Positions 7,620-15,853 of a stretch of 64,000 bases of DNA are shown here, in pieces; positions within the stretch are counted from its first letter, which is position 1, and each line of letters opens with the position of its first letter. The position numbers were made by a program, and so were the translations under genes. Below the pieces are notes generated by a model, which saw nothing but the letters and a program-made list of their open reading frames with translations, was not told the DNA's origin and ran no database searches. The DNA is from Desulfosporosinus fructosivorans (GTDB lineage Bacteria; Bacillota; Desulfitobacteriia; Desulfitobacteriales; Desulfitobacteriaceae), in contig NZ_SPQQ01000003.1 in the NCBI RefSeq assembly GCF_004766045.1, positions 620,001-684,000 of the forward strand. Reading direction: 5' to 3'.

Positions 7620-9251
7620 TTATTTTAAAGCCTTCCAGGAGGTTGCATATTCTTCAAACGTTTTTTGGACGGTTTTTCCGATTTGTAGATAAGCTTCATC
7701 ATTCAAGTTGGCCAGAGAAGTGCGAATGGACCACTTTGGCCCGCCAAACCCCCAGCCGTTAAGTAGTACAATCGAAGATTCCTCTGCTAAACGAAAAAGG
7801 ATGTCTGTGGGTTCATAGTTGGCTTGTAGATAGTCCGAGAATTTGTGACCGTACTTAATTTCAGCCCACACCAACAAATCAATTTGGCTGTAGTACGCCG
7901 CGTCAAACTGATCAGTGCGTAACTCCAGTCCAAAGCCTTCGTATAATAATTCTTGCCGATGGCGACAAATTCTCTGAGTTAACTTCTTGTAACGATTTTC
8001 CCTGTCAAGCAACGCGAAGAGAGCAAATAGCCCCATTTGTACTTGCTGAGGCGTCGATAAACCTGCAGTGTGATTAAGAGCGACTTGGCGACTGTCCGCC
8101 ACCATCCTATCAATAAACCGAAGTTGTTCAGGATGCAAACTGATTGTTCCATAACGCTCTGCCAGCGCATCAGTTTCATCGCGCGGGAGATCCTTTAACA
8201 GTTGATCAAAGACATTGTCTTGATGAACCGCGATAACTCCCAGACGCCAACCAGTAGCCCCAAAATACTTTGAGAACGAGTAAACTCCAAGTGTATTGAA
8301 CGGTAATTCAGCCATTAGGGAACGGAATTTATTGACAAAGGTGCCGTATACATCATCTGTAATAATCATTAAGTTTGGATTGTGCTCTTTTACCAACTTA
8401 ATGATATGGTCTTTCGATTCGTTTCTTATCGCTACTGAAGGTGGGTTGCTTGGGTTAACAACATATAAAGCTTTTATACTAGGATTGGCAAGTTTATCAA
8501 TCTCTGAATTTGCATATTGCCAAGTGTGAATGCCCCTTTCATCCATTTCCAGCGCATTAATTCTAATAATTTCAAAGTTATAGCGTTCTAAATGTGGAAT
8601 CTCGAGATAGGGGGTAAATGTGGGTACCATGAGCGCAATCTTGTCTCCAATGGACAGTAACTTATTCGCGATCAAAGAATCAAAAATATAACACATCGCC
8701 GCAGTGCCACCTTCAACCGCGAACAAGTCGTATTTTCCAGGTGGAGAATCATTATTGCACATTTCCTGAATAAGATAATCATGAACAACTTGTTCCAGAT
8801 GAGAGAGCATGCGATCGGGTACTGGGTAATTATCGCCGATAATTCCATCTACGAGTTCATGGATCCAGGCATCTGGATTAAATCCCCAATTGATTGCCCC
8901 GTAATCAAGGGCTTTCTTGAGGAAATCGGCTCCAGGGGCATCTTGATGTTGTTCCAGGTATGTCTTCAGACGTGCTGAGATGTTGTTGGTCTTTGGCATG
9001 CCAGCAAGGTCAGCATCTCTCCAGGTGCTGCGTGTCTCCTCCATAGCAAATTGGCCGAGGGTAAAGAACGCTTCTCGTGGTGTTGCTGCAATCCAGTTCG
9101 GGTTGCCCCTGCCCGCATTGAGCATCGCCCAAATGCTAGTATCTCCATTTTTATTGGCAAGGCTAATTAATTTGTCCTTCAGTTCAAAAGGGCTAAGTTG
9201 CTCGTAAGTTTGTTCGATTTTTCTGCGGACGATATTGTTAATAGTGATCAT
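7620..9251 (-). CDS. asdA: Aspartate 4-decarboxylase (PLP, fold type I)
   Basis: Enzyme of 543 residues that converts L-aspartate to L-alanine and CO2 with pyridoxal phosphate and usually also has aminotransferase activity. Length and sequence fit the aspartate beta-decarboxylase family (about 530-545 residues), longer than ordinary aminotransferases. The Schiff-base lysine is Lys328 in S-F-S-K-Y-F-G-A-T-G-W-R-L-G; the PLP-binding Asp lies in the T-D-D-V-Y-G motif near residue 300 and N-P-S-N-P-P near 266. Aspartate decarboxylation can drive a proton-motive exchange with an aspartate:alanine antiporter, but no antiporter gene is adjacent. The Shine-Dalgarno is unusually close to the ATG. Confidence 0.93.
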   Translation of the reverse strand: MITINNIVRRKIEQTYEQLSPFELKDKLISLANKNGDTSIWAMLNAGRGNPNWIAATPREAFFTLGQFAMEETRSTWRDADLAGMPKTNNISARLKTYLEQHQDAPGADFLKKALDYGAINWGFNPDAWIHELVDGIIGDNYPVPDRMLSHLEQVVHDYLIQEMCNNDSPPGKYDLFAVEGGTAAMCYIFDSLIANKLLSIGDKIALMVPTFTPYLEIPHLERYNFEIIRINALEMDERGIHTWQYANSEIDKLANPSIKALYVVNPSNPPSVAIRNESKDHIIKLVKEHNPNLMIITDDVYGTFVNKFRSLMAELPFNTLGVYSFSKYFGATGWRLGVIAVHQDNVFDQLLKDLPRDETDALAERYGTISLHPEQLRFIDRMVADSRQVALNHTAGLSTPQQVQMGLFALFALLDRENRYKKLTQRICRHRQELLYEGFGLELRTDQFDAAYYSQIDLLVWAEIKYGHKFSDYLQANYEPTDILFRLAEESSIVLLNGWGFGGPKWSIRTSLANLNDEAYLQIGKTVQKTFEEYATSWKALK

Positions 9252-9363
9252 TCCTTCCTGAATAATTAAATAAACTGACTAAAGTCATTGTTATTCTTCT
9301 AATAAGTGTTATTGTTAACCTAACAAGGAAAAAAATACAAGATGAGAAAGGGAGGAACTTATT

Positions 9364-9855
9364 ATGCCTGAAACGAAAAAAGTAAAAGAGTTAATGGTTC
9401 CCATTTCTGAATACCCCGTAGTTTATAATACCGATACCTTAAAAGATGCTATAAGGGTTCTTAAAACCTATCATATTGACAGCAAGGAACATCGTTCCAT
9501 GTTAGTCTTTAAAAGAGAAGGAACGGAAGAGAAACTTGCTGGTATTTTAACCGTGAGGGATATACTCAATACCATAAAAGGAAAAACTATGAGTTATGAC
9601 AATAATGAGCTTTTCACAATGTCATGGAGCAGATTTTATGGTAAAACTTCTTTAGGAAATAGCGTTTCTACTAAGGTTGAAGAGGCTATACGCCCGCTAG
9701 TCACTGAGTTTGTTCAAACCGAACAGGATGTATCTGATGCAATTCGTATCATGATGACAAAGGGGATTAATATTTTGCCGGTATTTGAAGGGGAAAAACC
9801 GGTAGGAATTGTCCGGGCTATTGATATACTGGATTATATTGGGGATTTGCTATAA
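9364..9855 (+). CDS. Tandem CBS-domain protein
   Basis: Soluble protein of 163 residues made of two CBS repeats (about 6-75 and 100-162) and nothing else. The first begins V-K-E-L-M-V-P and ends L-A-G-I-L-T-V-R-D-I; the second ends P-V-G-I-V-R-A-I-D-I-L-D-Y-I. CBS pairs bind adenine nucleotides and sense energy state; the partner is unknown. GGGAGG precedes the ATG. The gene is divergent from the aspartate decarboxylase gene and followed by its own terminator. Confidence 0.88.
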   Translation: MPETKKVKELMVPISEYPVVYNTDTLKDAIRVLKTYHIDSKEHRSMLVFKREGTEEKLAGILTVRDILNTIKGKTMSYDNNELFTMSWSRFYGKTSLGNSVSTKVEEAIRPLVTEFVQTEQDVSDAIRIMMTKGINILPVFEGEKPVGIVRAIDILDYIGDLL

Positions 9856-9879
9856 CTAATAACTAAAACATAGATATCA

Positions 9880-9937
9880 AAACAAAGAGAGTTTGTAATA
9901 AACTGAAACCAGTTTTTTACAAACTCTCTTTGTTTGC
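9880..9937. terminator. Palindromic terminator after the CBS gene
   Basis: A 19-bp stem (AAACAAAGAGAG... paired with ...CTCTCTTTGTTT) from 9880 to 9935, loop of about 18 nt, 25 bp after the stop. Confidence 0.75.
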
Positions 9938-10101
9938 CGTTCTAGATAATCATTCCGTCATCCTTTATAAAAAAATATTTATAAACTTACGAAATTCTTG
10001 CTATAGTATCCATCAATTCGTTACATACTATGGCTAGAAATATAAAAGGAGGGACATCTGCAAGATAAAGTGATAAATTATCTTACTAGGAGGGTAAACG
10101 A

Positions 10102-11178
10102 ATGATAAATAGGATAAGGTACGGTATATTAGTCGTAGGTTTTATATTTCTAAGTGCGTTGGTGTTCGCTGGATGTGGGCAAACTCCAGCCCCTACGCCT
10201 ACACCACCTACACCAGTTGCTACGACGACTTATGCCGGAGATGCCTCTTGTAAAGCATGTCACGAGGGTACGCACACATCCTACCAGACGAGTAAACACT
10301 CAACAGCCTTTAAACCCCTGTCGGCATATCCAATGACCGCTCCCTTAGGAACAATTTCCGTATATGACGCATTGAATACAGAAAATAAAACACCTGCTCA
10401 ACTTGATCTTTCTAAAGAAGGCACTGTGTTAGGCGTGATGATGGATGACTATGTGGTCGCTAAAGTCCCTGGATTTAAGGAGAAAATCTACCGCGTTGCA
10501 GCGGTACACAAAGCGGGAGACAAATGGGAGGTGCAGCCTGCCAAGGAAGTTCTCGATGCTGATAAAAAACCCGTTCTTGGAGAAGATGGAAAGCCCAAGT
10601 GGTCGGCAGAGAGCTACACCTGTGGCAAATGTCATAGCCCCGGAGTCGAAGCGAATTCCCCAAGTCTGGGGGTGTCCTGTGAATCTTGCCACGGCGCAGG
10701 CTCGGCTCACGTAACTGCTGCGAATGATAAGAAAAAGGGCAGTATTAACGTCCCTGATTCGGAAGATTGCTTAACCTGTCATAAGTCTGATCCGGCAAAG
10801 GATGCAAAAACAGGAGTTATTACTGTAAACACGCATTATGGAACACGAAACTTCTCAGCCAGTGCACATTCTCAAAGTGGACAACTTAAAGGGTGCATGA
10901 CTTGTCATACTGTGCATAAGGCAAACGCTGCTGGTTCGTTGCTCCAAAAGGATAAGGCTGCGGATATTTGTATTTCTTGTCACGCGGAGAAGAAATATGA
11001 CCCGGCCAAGATAATGTGGAAAAACCCAACGGATGAAAGAGGTCATTTTACCGCTGACCATAGTTTTGGTATTAAGTATGAAGACCTAGGGGATGATCTT
11101 GCAACAAAACCGGTTGAAGTCACTAATCCTGCAACTATTGAGCTACTTAAGAAAGCAGTACCAGATCTGGCTAAGTAG
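10102..11178 (+). CDS. Six-heme cytochrome c lipoprotein
   Basis: Exported lipoprotein of 358 residues. The signal peptide ends in the lipobox V-F-A-G-C with Cys25 as the lipidated residue, followed by a proline/threonine-rich linker. Six C-x-x-C-H heme sites are visible, at about residues 50-54, 174-178, 193-197, 223-227, 265-269 and 290-294. The spacing resembles multiheme electron-transfer cytochromes (NrfA/octaheme-like C554 superfamily), but no catalytic C-x-x-C-K site is present. It would carry electrons on the outer face of the membrane, probably between menaquinol and an acceptor; partner unknown. Strong AGGAGG. Monocistronic, followed by a hairpin. Confidence 0.92.
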   Translation: MINRIRYGILVVGFIFLSALVFAGCGQTPAPTPTPPTPVATTTYAGDASCKACHEGTHTSYQTSKHSTAFKPLSAYPMTAPLGTISVYDALNTENKTPAQLDLSKEGTVLGVMMDDYVVAKVPGFKEKIYRVAAVHKAGDKWEVQPAKEVLDADKKPVLGEDGKPKWSAESYTCGKCHSPGVEANSPSLGVSCESCHGAGSAHVTAANDKKKGSINVPDSEDCLTCHKSDPAKDAKTGVITVNTHYGTRNFSASAHSQSGQLKGCMTCHTVHKANAAGSLLQKDKAADICISCHAEKKYDPAKIMWKNPTDERGHFTADHSFGIKYEDLGDDLATKPVEVTNPATIELLKKAVPDLAK

Positions 11179-11191
11179 TATCAAAATTATT

Positions 11192-11229
11192 GAAAAAGGG
11201 GCAGAGTTAAATCTCTGTCTCTTTTTTTA
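11192..11229 (+). terminator. Intrinsic terminator of the cytochrome gene
   Basis: Imperfect stem AAAAAGGGGCAGAG/CTCTGTCTCTTTTT with loop ttaaat and a trailing run of T, 14 bp past the stop codon. Confidence 0.8.
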
Positions 11230-11242
11230 ATGTCAATTCAGC

Positions 11243-11342
11243 CAATTGTGAGACTCCCAATTCTATAAGCGGGAGTGCTACTCAAGACTTAACTTTTGTA
11301 GATGTAGACTTCACCGAAGTCTCGATTCAACTTTAGTGGACC
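11243..11342 (+). repeat. Two-hairpin dispersed repeat, copy C
   Basis: Carries the lead-in CAATTGTGAGA, hairpin 1 (ACTCCCAATT... AAGCGGGAGT, about 11254-11276), the middle segment ACTTCACCGAAGTCTCGA and a reduced hairpin 2 (TTCAACTTTAGTGGACC). It directly follows the cytochrome terminator. Confidence 0.8.
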
Positions 11343-11501
11343 GAATTACCTTCTTTCTGTTTTGGAAGAAGATGGTCTTTTAATTCAGCCGAATTGTATA
11401 GATTTGTATAGGGAAAAGATAAGGGAATTGGCGATTTAAAGTCAAATGCGGTATGATTGGATTACAATGAAAGTTAATCTTTGAAAGGCGTGAGGTATAA
11501 G

Positions 11502-12137
11502 ATGTCTACACAACTAAAACCATGGCGTATCTATACAGAAGAGTGGAATCCATCGGAGGAACAAATTAATAGTGTATTTCCTATTGAAGAGATAGCAGCA
11601 GAAATAGGGAAGGACCTCAGCCTTGAGGTATTACGGGATGATGAAGTAAGACTGAAATATCCTGATCTTTATAACATTTCAGTTCAGGCTAGAGCACATA
11701 ACCGGGGGCTCGTCGAACTATTACAGACATATTATGAATCGAATAGAGAGAGTCCGGAGCTTGCCAGTTTATTAGGGGTGCAATTACCACAAATCATGTG
11801 GGTTGATAATTTAGGTTTAGAAGACAAGATTATTACGATTCTTATATCAAAGCTTAATAAGGACGAGGTTTTCATTAACGATATCGTCTTAGTCAAGAAT
11901 GAAGACTTCGACCCATTAAGTGATGCTTTGCTTGATAAGATCCTTAAAAATTTGCGTAAGTTTGCCAAAGAGCAAGGCGCTAAATATCTGTCGGGTTATG
12001 CATCGAATAGGAATACGTTAAAACTATTAGTAGGTAAGGGATTTAAAGAAGATCATAGACCGAATATGGGCAATGATTATCTTTCATCGATAGCAAAATC
12101 GACTGGCGAACAGTTCCCTTACTATGATGAGCTTTAA
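11502..12137 (+). CDS. Putative GNAT-like protein of unknown function
   Basis: Protein of 211 residues, soluble and acidic. The C-terminal third has the order strand-helix-G-A-K-Y-L-x-G-Y-A-S-N-R-N-T-L-K-L-L-x-x-x-G-F, which resembles the last motifs of GNAT N-acetyltransferases; the N-terminal two thirds are not recognised. ATG 11502 is chosen over TTG 11481 because TGAGGT precedes it. The gene ends 6 bp before the DsbA-like frame, so the two are probably cotranscribed. Confidence 0.55.
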   Translation: MSTQLKPWRIYTEEWNPSEEQINSVFPIEEIAAEIGKDLSLEVLRDDEVRLKYPDLYNISVQARAHNRGLVELLQTYYESNRESPELASLLGVQLPQIMWVDNLGLEDKIITILISKLNKDEVFINDIVLVKNEDFDPLSDALLDKILKNLRKFAKEQGAKYLSGYASNRNTLKLLVGKGFKEDHRPNMGNDYLSSIAKSTGEQFPYYDEL

Positions 12138-12143
12138 ATTCCT

Positions 12144-12755
12144 ATGACAAAAAAGATGACGGTCTACTCAGATTTCTTATGACCCTTTTGTATAATTGGG
12201 AAAGTCCCACTTGACCAGTTGGTTAAGGACAAAAATATTAAGGTAGAATGGAAAGCCTTTGAACTTAGGCCCGAAGGGGTTGAACTCCCAGAAAAGCCTC
12301 CGGAAAATCTTGCCCGGGCGAAGGCTGGTATTGAGGCGTTAGGCCGAAAGTACGGTCTTCTCATGACCTTTAATAATAAGAGTAAACACTCCAGATTAGC
12401 TTTAGAAGGTGCTAAATTTGCGGAAAGACATGGGTTGGTCAACGAATATCACGATGCAGTTTTTGCCGCGCAATTTCAAAAAGAAGAAAACATTAATGAC
12501 TTGAACGTTTTGTGCGAATTAGCTAAGCAGATCGGTTTAGATCAGCAGAAATTTAGGAATGCACTCGTGACTAGGACCTATGAACAAGCTGTTTTGCAGG
12601 ATGTTGAAGAAGCCCATAGTTTAGGTATTCATACTGTTCCCTGTTATATTGTAGATGGTCGCGCGCTATATGGCGCGCAGAACTATCGAACTCTTGAGAG
12701 ACTACTTCAGGGAGATGGAACTGGGTTCCCCTTGGATACTAACCTATTAAAGTGA
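12144..12755 (+). CDS. FrnE-like DsbA oxidoreductase, candidate selenoprotein (UPFC)
   Basis: Thioredoxin-fold oxidoreductase of the DsbA/FrnE family, about 203 residues if the in-frame TGA at 12180-12182 is decoded. From ATG 12144 or 12156 the frame reads Y-S-D-F-L-[TGA]-P-F-C-I-I-G-K. Family members have D-F-x-C-P-F-C-x-x-G-K there, so TGA replaces the first catalytic cysteine and would give U13-P-F-C16. The remaining ~190 codons are intact: E-W-K-A-F-E-L-R-P-E-G, the cis-proline segment H-T-V-P-C-Y-I-V-D-G and G-A-Q-N-Y. A 7-bp hairpin (12210-12216 with 12221-12227, loop AGTT) lies at SECIS-like distance. The Shine-Dalgarno is weak; coupling to the upstream gene is likely. The alternative is a nonsense mutation. 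Confidence 0.75.
12204..12230 (+). promoter_or_regulatory. Candidate bacterial SECIS hairpin
   Basis: RNA stem CUUGACC/GGUUAAG (7 bp with one G-U) capped by AGUU, extended by GUC/GAC across a CCA bulge. The apical loop starts about 35 nt after the in-frame UGA and has G at its second position, within the loose bacterial SECIS rules as I know them. A competing smaller hairpin, UGGGA-AAG-UCCCA (12197-12209), lies 14 nt after the UGA. Which one forms cannot be decided without folding calculations. Confidence 0.5.
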
Positions 12756-12789
12756 TTATATAGTTGCAACAGAAATGTAATAATAATCT

Positions 12790-12826
12790 AGGCCCCGAAG
12801 AGAAATTAACCTCATCGGGGGCCCTG
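12790..12826 (+). terminator. Terminator-like hairpin after the DsbA-like gene
   Basis: GGCCCCGA pairs with TCGGGGGCC (one bulge) 35 bp after the stop codon; the run of T after it is short. Confidence 0.55.
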
Positions 12827-12913
12827 TGTTTCGCAATGTGAACGCAATAGACGATTTGTACTGCCTGAGAAATTAATGACTATCCGCTTCTTCGGGTCCG
12901 TTAGAAAATCAAG

Positions 12914-12958
12914 AAAATGATATGACATGCCTCAAAAAAGGGCATGTCATATCATTTT
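12914..12958. terminator. Perfect palindromic terminator between converging genes
   Basis: Perfect 17-bp stem (12914-12930 with 12942-12958) with A-rich and T-rich flanks, usable from both strands. It lies 45 bp after the RNase J stop on the minus strand. Confidence 0.8.
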
Positions 12959-13002
12959 GCGAAGACACATGGCGCTTTGATCTTGACTGAAAGTGAGTGT
13001 TA

Positions 13003-14664
13003 TTATACCTCTTGGAAAATCGGGATAACCATAGGGCGCCTCTTGGTCTTATCATAAAGATGTCTGCTGACAGCATCCCTGACGCGATTTTGTAAAAGGG
13101 GAGTTTCTCGGATACCATTTTGGAGACTGCGGGCAATAGTTTGTCTGGTAATCGCTTTTACCTCATCGAGCATAAAGTTAGACTCTCGAACATAGACAAA
13201 ACCACGAGTGACAACATCTGGGCCGGCTAATATGCTACTTGTTGCGCTATTGAAGGCTAAAATGATGATCAGGATTCCATCTTGGGATAAGAGTGTGCGG
13301 TCTTTCATAACACTATTTCCAATATCCCCGATTCCTAAACCATCGATAAAAACTCGACCGGCAGTAACGTTATCAGCAAACTTAGCCCCATGGCTTGTAA
13401 ACTCTATCACATTGCCAATTTCGGCTACGAATATATTTTCCCTAGGGATTCCTAGTTGTCCAGCGAGTTCAGCATGTTTCATGAGCATGCGGTATTCCCC
13501 GTGGACCGGAATAAAGTACTTAGGCTTTACCATGGTTATCATGAGTTTAAGCTCTTCTTGACTGGCGTGACCTGAAACGTGCATCCCCGAAATAGATTCA
13601 TAGATGACTTTGGCCCCTAACTTGAAGAGCAGATCAATATTCCGAGACACTGCTTTTTCATTTCCAGGGATAGGAGAAGCAGAAAGAATCACTGTATCCC
13701 CCGGATAAATGGAAATCTGACGGTGATTATGCATGGCCATACGGGTTAGGGCAGCCATCGGCTCCCCTTGACTGCCTGTCGTAAGGATGCATACCTGGTT
13801 GGCCGGTAAACGCATGGCCTCGTCAACATCAACGAGCGTGCCTTCTGGGACATCGAGATAACCGAGCTCAGAGGCTATGCTCACGACATTGATCATGCTC
13901 CGTCCTACGGTCGCAACCTTGCGGTTGTATTTGGAGGCAGCGGAGATCGCTTGCTGAAGCCGATTGACATTGGAAGCAAAACTGGCAAAAATAACTCGCC
14001 CCTCTGCGTCCTCAAATGCCTTGTCAATATTTTCTCCAACGAGGCGCTCAGATTTTGTAAATCCTGGACGTTCCACATTGGTACTGTCAGACATGAGACA
14101 AAGAACTCCGTTGTCGCCAAGCTCTGAAAATTTATGTAAGTCAAGGACCCCTCCACTCACTGGTGTATGATCTAGTTTGAAATCCCCAGTGTGAACAATG
14201 GTTCCTAGGGGAGAATGAATGGCTAAACCGACGGTGCCAGGTATGCTATGACTGCCATTGATAAAATCTACGGAGAACGAACCAAGTTTTATGGTTTCTC
14301 CAGGTTGGATGACATGGGTGGTTACTTGCCCCAATTTAGCTTCTGTTAGTTTATATTGAATTAAACCAATGGCCAAGCGTGTTGCGTAAATAGGAACGCT
14401 CAAATGTCTCAATAAGTAAGGTAGTCCCCCAATATGATCTTCATGGCCATGAGTGATCAGGATGCCCAGAATCATGTCTTTGTTTTCAATGAGGTATGTA
14501 TAATCAGGGATAACGAGGTCCACCCCCAACATATCATCGTCAGGAAACGCCAGACCGGCATCGACTAACAAAATTTGATCATTATAGCGTATAGCGGTTG
14601 TGTTTTTTCCAATTTCCCCTAGGCCACCGAGGGGGATAATTTGCAATTTATTTTCTTTGGTCAA
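13003..14664 (-). CDS. rnj: Ribonuclease J
   Basis: Metallo-beta-lactamase/beta-CASP ribonuclease of 553 residues, acting in mRNA and rRNA processing with 5'-3' exonuclease and endonuclease activity. The zinc-binding motif T-H-G-H-E-D-H is at residues 71-77, followed by beta-CASP motifs (S-D-S-T-N, G-x-S-M-x-N) and P-V-H-G-E-Y-R. The frame is open further upstream, but TTG 14664 is chosen: AGTAGGAGGT lies 9 nt before it and the protein then has the family's usual length (about 555) and start. Whether it is RNase J1 or J2 is not decided. Monocistronic. Confidence 0.93.
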   Translation of the reverse strand: MTKENKLQIIPLGGLGEIGKNTTAIRYNDQILLVDAGLAFPDDDMLGVDLVIPDYTYLIENKDMILGILITHGHEDHIGGLPYLLRHLSVPIYATRLAIGLIQYKLTEAKLGQVTTHVIQPGETIKLGSFSVDFINGSHSIPGTVGLAIHSPLGTIVHTGDFKLDHTPVSGGVLDLHKFSELGDNGVLCLMSDSTNVERPGFTKSERLVGENIDKAFEDAEGRVIFASFASNVNRLQQAISAASKYNRKVATVGRSMINVVSIASELGYLDVPEGTLVDVDEAMRLPANQVCILTTGSQGEPMAALTRMAMHNHRQISIYPGDTVILSASPIPGNEKAVSRNIDLLFKLGAKVIYESISGMHVSGHASQEELKLMITMVKPKYFIPVHGEYRMLMKHAELAGQLGIPRENIFVAEIGNVIEFTSHGAKFADNVTAGRVFIDGLGIGDIGNSVMKDRTLLSQDGILIIILAFNSATSSILAGPDVVTRGFVYVRESNFMLDEVKAITRQTIARSLQNGIRETPLLQNRVRDAVSRHLYDKTKRRPMVIPIFQEV

Positions 14665-15141
14665 GTGAATAGTACCTCCTACTTTAAAATTCTTTAAATG
14701 ATTAGCCAACATGAACAAATCATGAAGTATACGAGCATAGTATTTTAAGCAACCAGTCTTGCTCAGAAAATCCGAGAGGCCAATTCCTATAAAACTCATT
14801 ATGTAGTCTTTGCAGAAACCATTATAAGAATACGTAAAAATACAAACGCCCACGGTATTAAAAGGTATTCTTAAGAAATATAAGTCCGCACGAAACCCAT
14901 TAACTTTTACTATAACTTAATAGGATGCCTATTGCAAGGTTTGCTTGAGTTAATTAATCAGTTTATACTGGGACATAAAGAGATCCTTTCTATTGGAAAA
15001 CGATTGTTTGACAGTAACTTTACAACAAGAGAAACTGACATTAGGCATAGGGGTATAAATTGTTGGGAGACTATATAAATGCAGCTTATTAGTTAATAGG
15101 ATTAGAGAGAAATTTCGAAACTAATACAAGGGAGTAGGAAC
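14665..15141. other. Intergenic stretch without recognised genes
   Basis: About 475 bp between the divergent RNase J and mqnB genes. The RNase J frame remains open upstream to 14853, but that part shows no conserved protein sequence. The region should hold both promoters. No hairpin or repeat stood out. Confidence 0.4.
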
Positions 15142-15852
15142 TTGAAGATTAAACAAAGAGCAGAAAAACCATTCGGTTTAATGTCTTGCGGTCAGCAATC
15201 TGAAGTGCGTATTCTTATAATGACCGCTGTCTCGGTCGAGAGAGATGCGGTATTGCGTGGGCTACATAGCGATTCGAGGTTTGATGTCCTGTTGGCTGGT
15301 GTCGGCTCGGTAGCTGCCGCAGTGAACACAGCTAAGGCATTGGCTACTTCTGAGTACAGTTTGGTCATAAGTGCCGGTATTGGTGGGGGTTTTCCTGGTA
15401 GAGCTGAGGTGGGTTCACTCGTGCTAGCAAACGATATTATGGTGGCCGACTTGGGTGCAGAGACCTCAGAAGGTTTTCGTAGTGTGGATGATTTGGGCTT
15501 CGGCTGCAGCCATATCCAAATCGATGCTAGTATAGTGGAGCTAGTGGAGCGTGTTACTAGAGCGATGCTAGTGGCCGGGTTGCCGGTTATTACTGGACCA
15601 GTGCTCACGGTATCAACCGTTACCGGTACGGCAGAGAGAGCCGTAGAACTGGCTACTAGAATACCAGGGGCCACTGCTGAAGCTATGGAGGGGTTCGGTG
15701 TAGGATTCGCAGCAGTTGATCGCGGTTTGCCAGTTCTGGAGCTTCGTGCAATCTCCAACATGGTCGGTCCGCGTGATCGATCTACTTGGCGCATCAAGGA
15801 CGCTCTAGACGTTTTGGAAGTAGCTAGCTCAGTATTGACGGAGGTGTTTTAG
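15142..15852 (+). CDS. mqnB: Futalosine hydrolase
   Basis: Enzyme of 236 residues of the nucleoside phosphorylase/hydrolase superfamily that cleaves futalosine to dehypoxanthinyl futalosine and hypoxanthine in the alternative menaquinone pathway. Visible are the early S-V-E-R-D-A-V, the glycine-rich S-A-G-I-G-G-G-F and the active-site E-A-M-E-G-F-G. The start is TTG 15142, preceded by GGGAGTAGGA. It ends one base before mqnD, whose pairing makes the call firm. These two genes look more GC-rich than their neighbours. mqnA, mqnC and mqnE are not in the window. No terminator separates it from mqnD. Confidence 0.9.
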   Translation: MKIKQRAEKPFGLMSCGQQSEVRILIMTAVSVERDAVLRGLHSDSRFDVLLAGVGSVAAAVNTAKALATSEYSLVISAGIGGGFPGRAEVGSLVLANDIMVADLGAETSEGFRSVDDLGFGCSHIQIDASIVELVERVTRAMLVAGLPVITGPVLTVSTVTGTAERAVELATRIPGATAEAMEGFGVGFAAVDRGLPVLELRAISNMVGPRDRSTWRIKDALDVLEVASSVLTEVF

Positions 15853-15853
15853 T

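Noticed and set aside
12180-12182. In-frame TGA as a simple nonsense mutation of a DsbA gene
   Set aside because: Not excluded, but the stop falls exactly at the catalytic Cys codon with an otherwise intact frame and hairpins downstream, so selenocysteine is the better reading.
15192-15797. 201-codon frame antisense to mqnB
   Set aside because: Low-complexity shadow of the GC-richer mqnB gene; no start signal.
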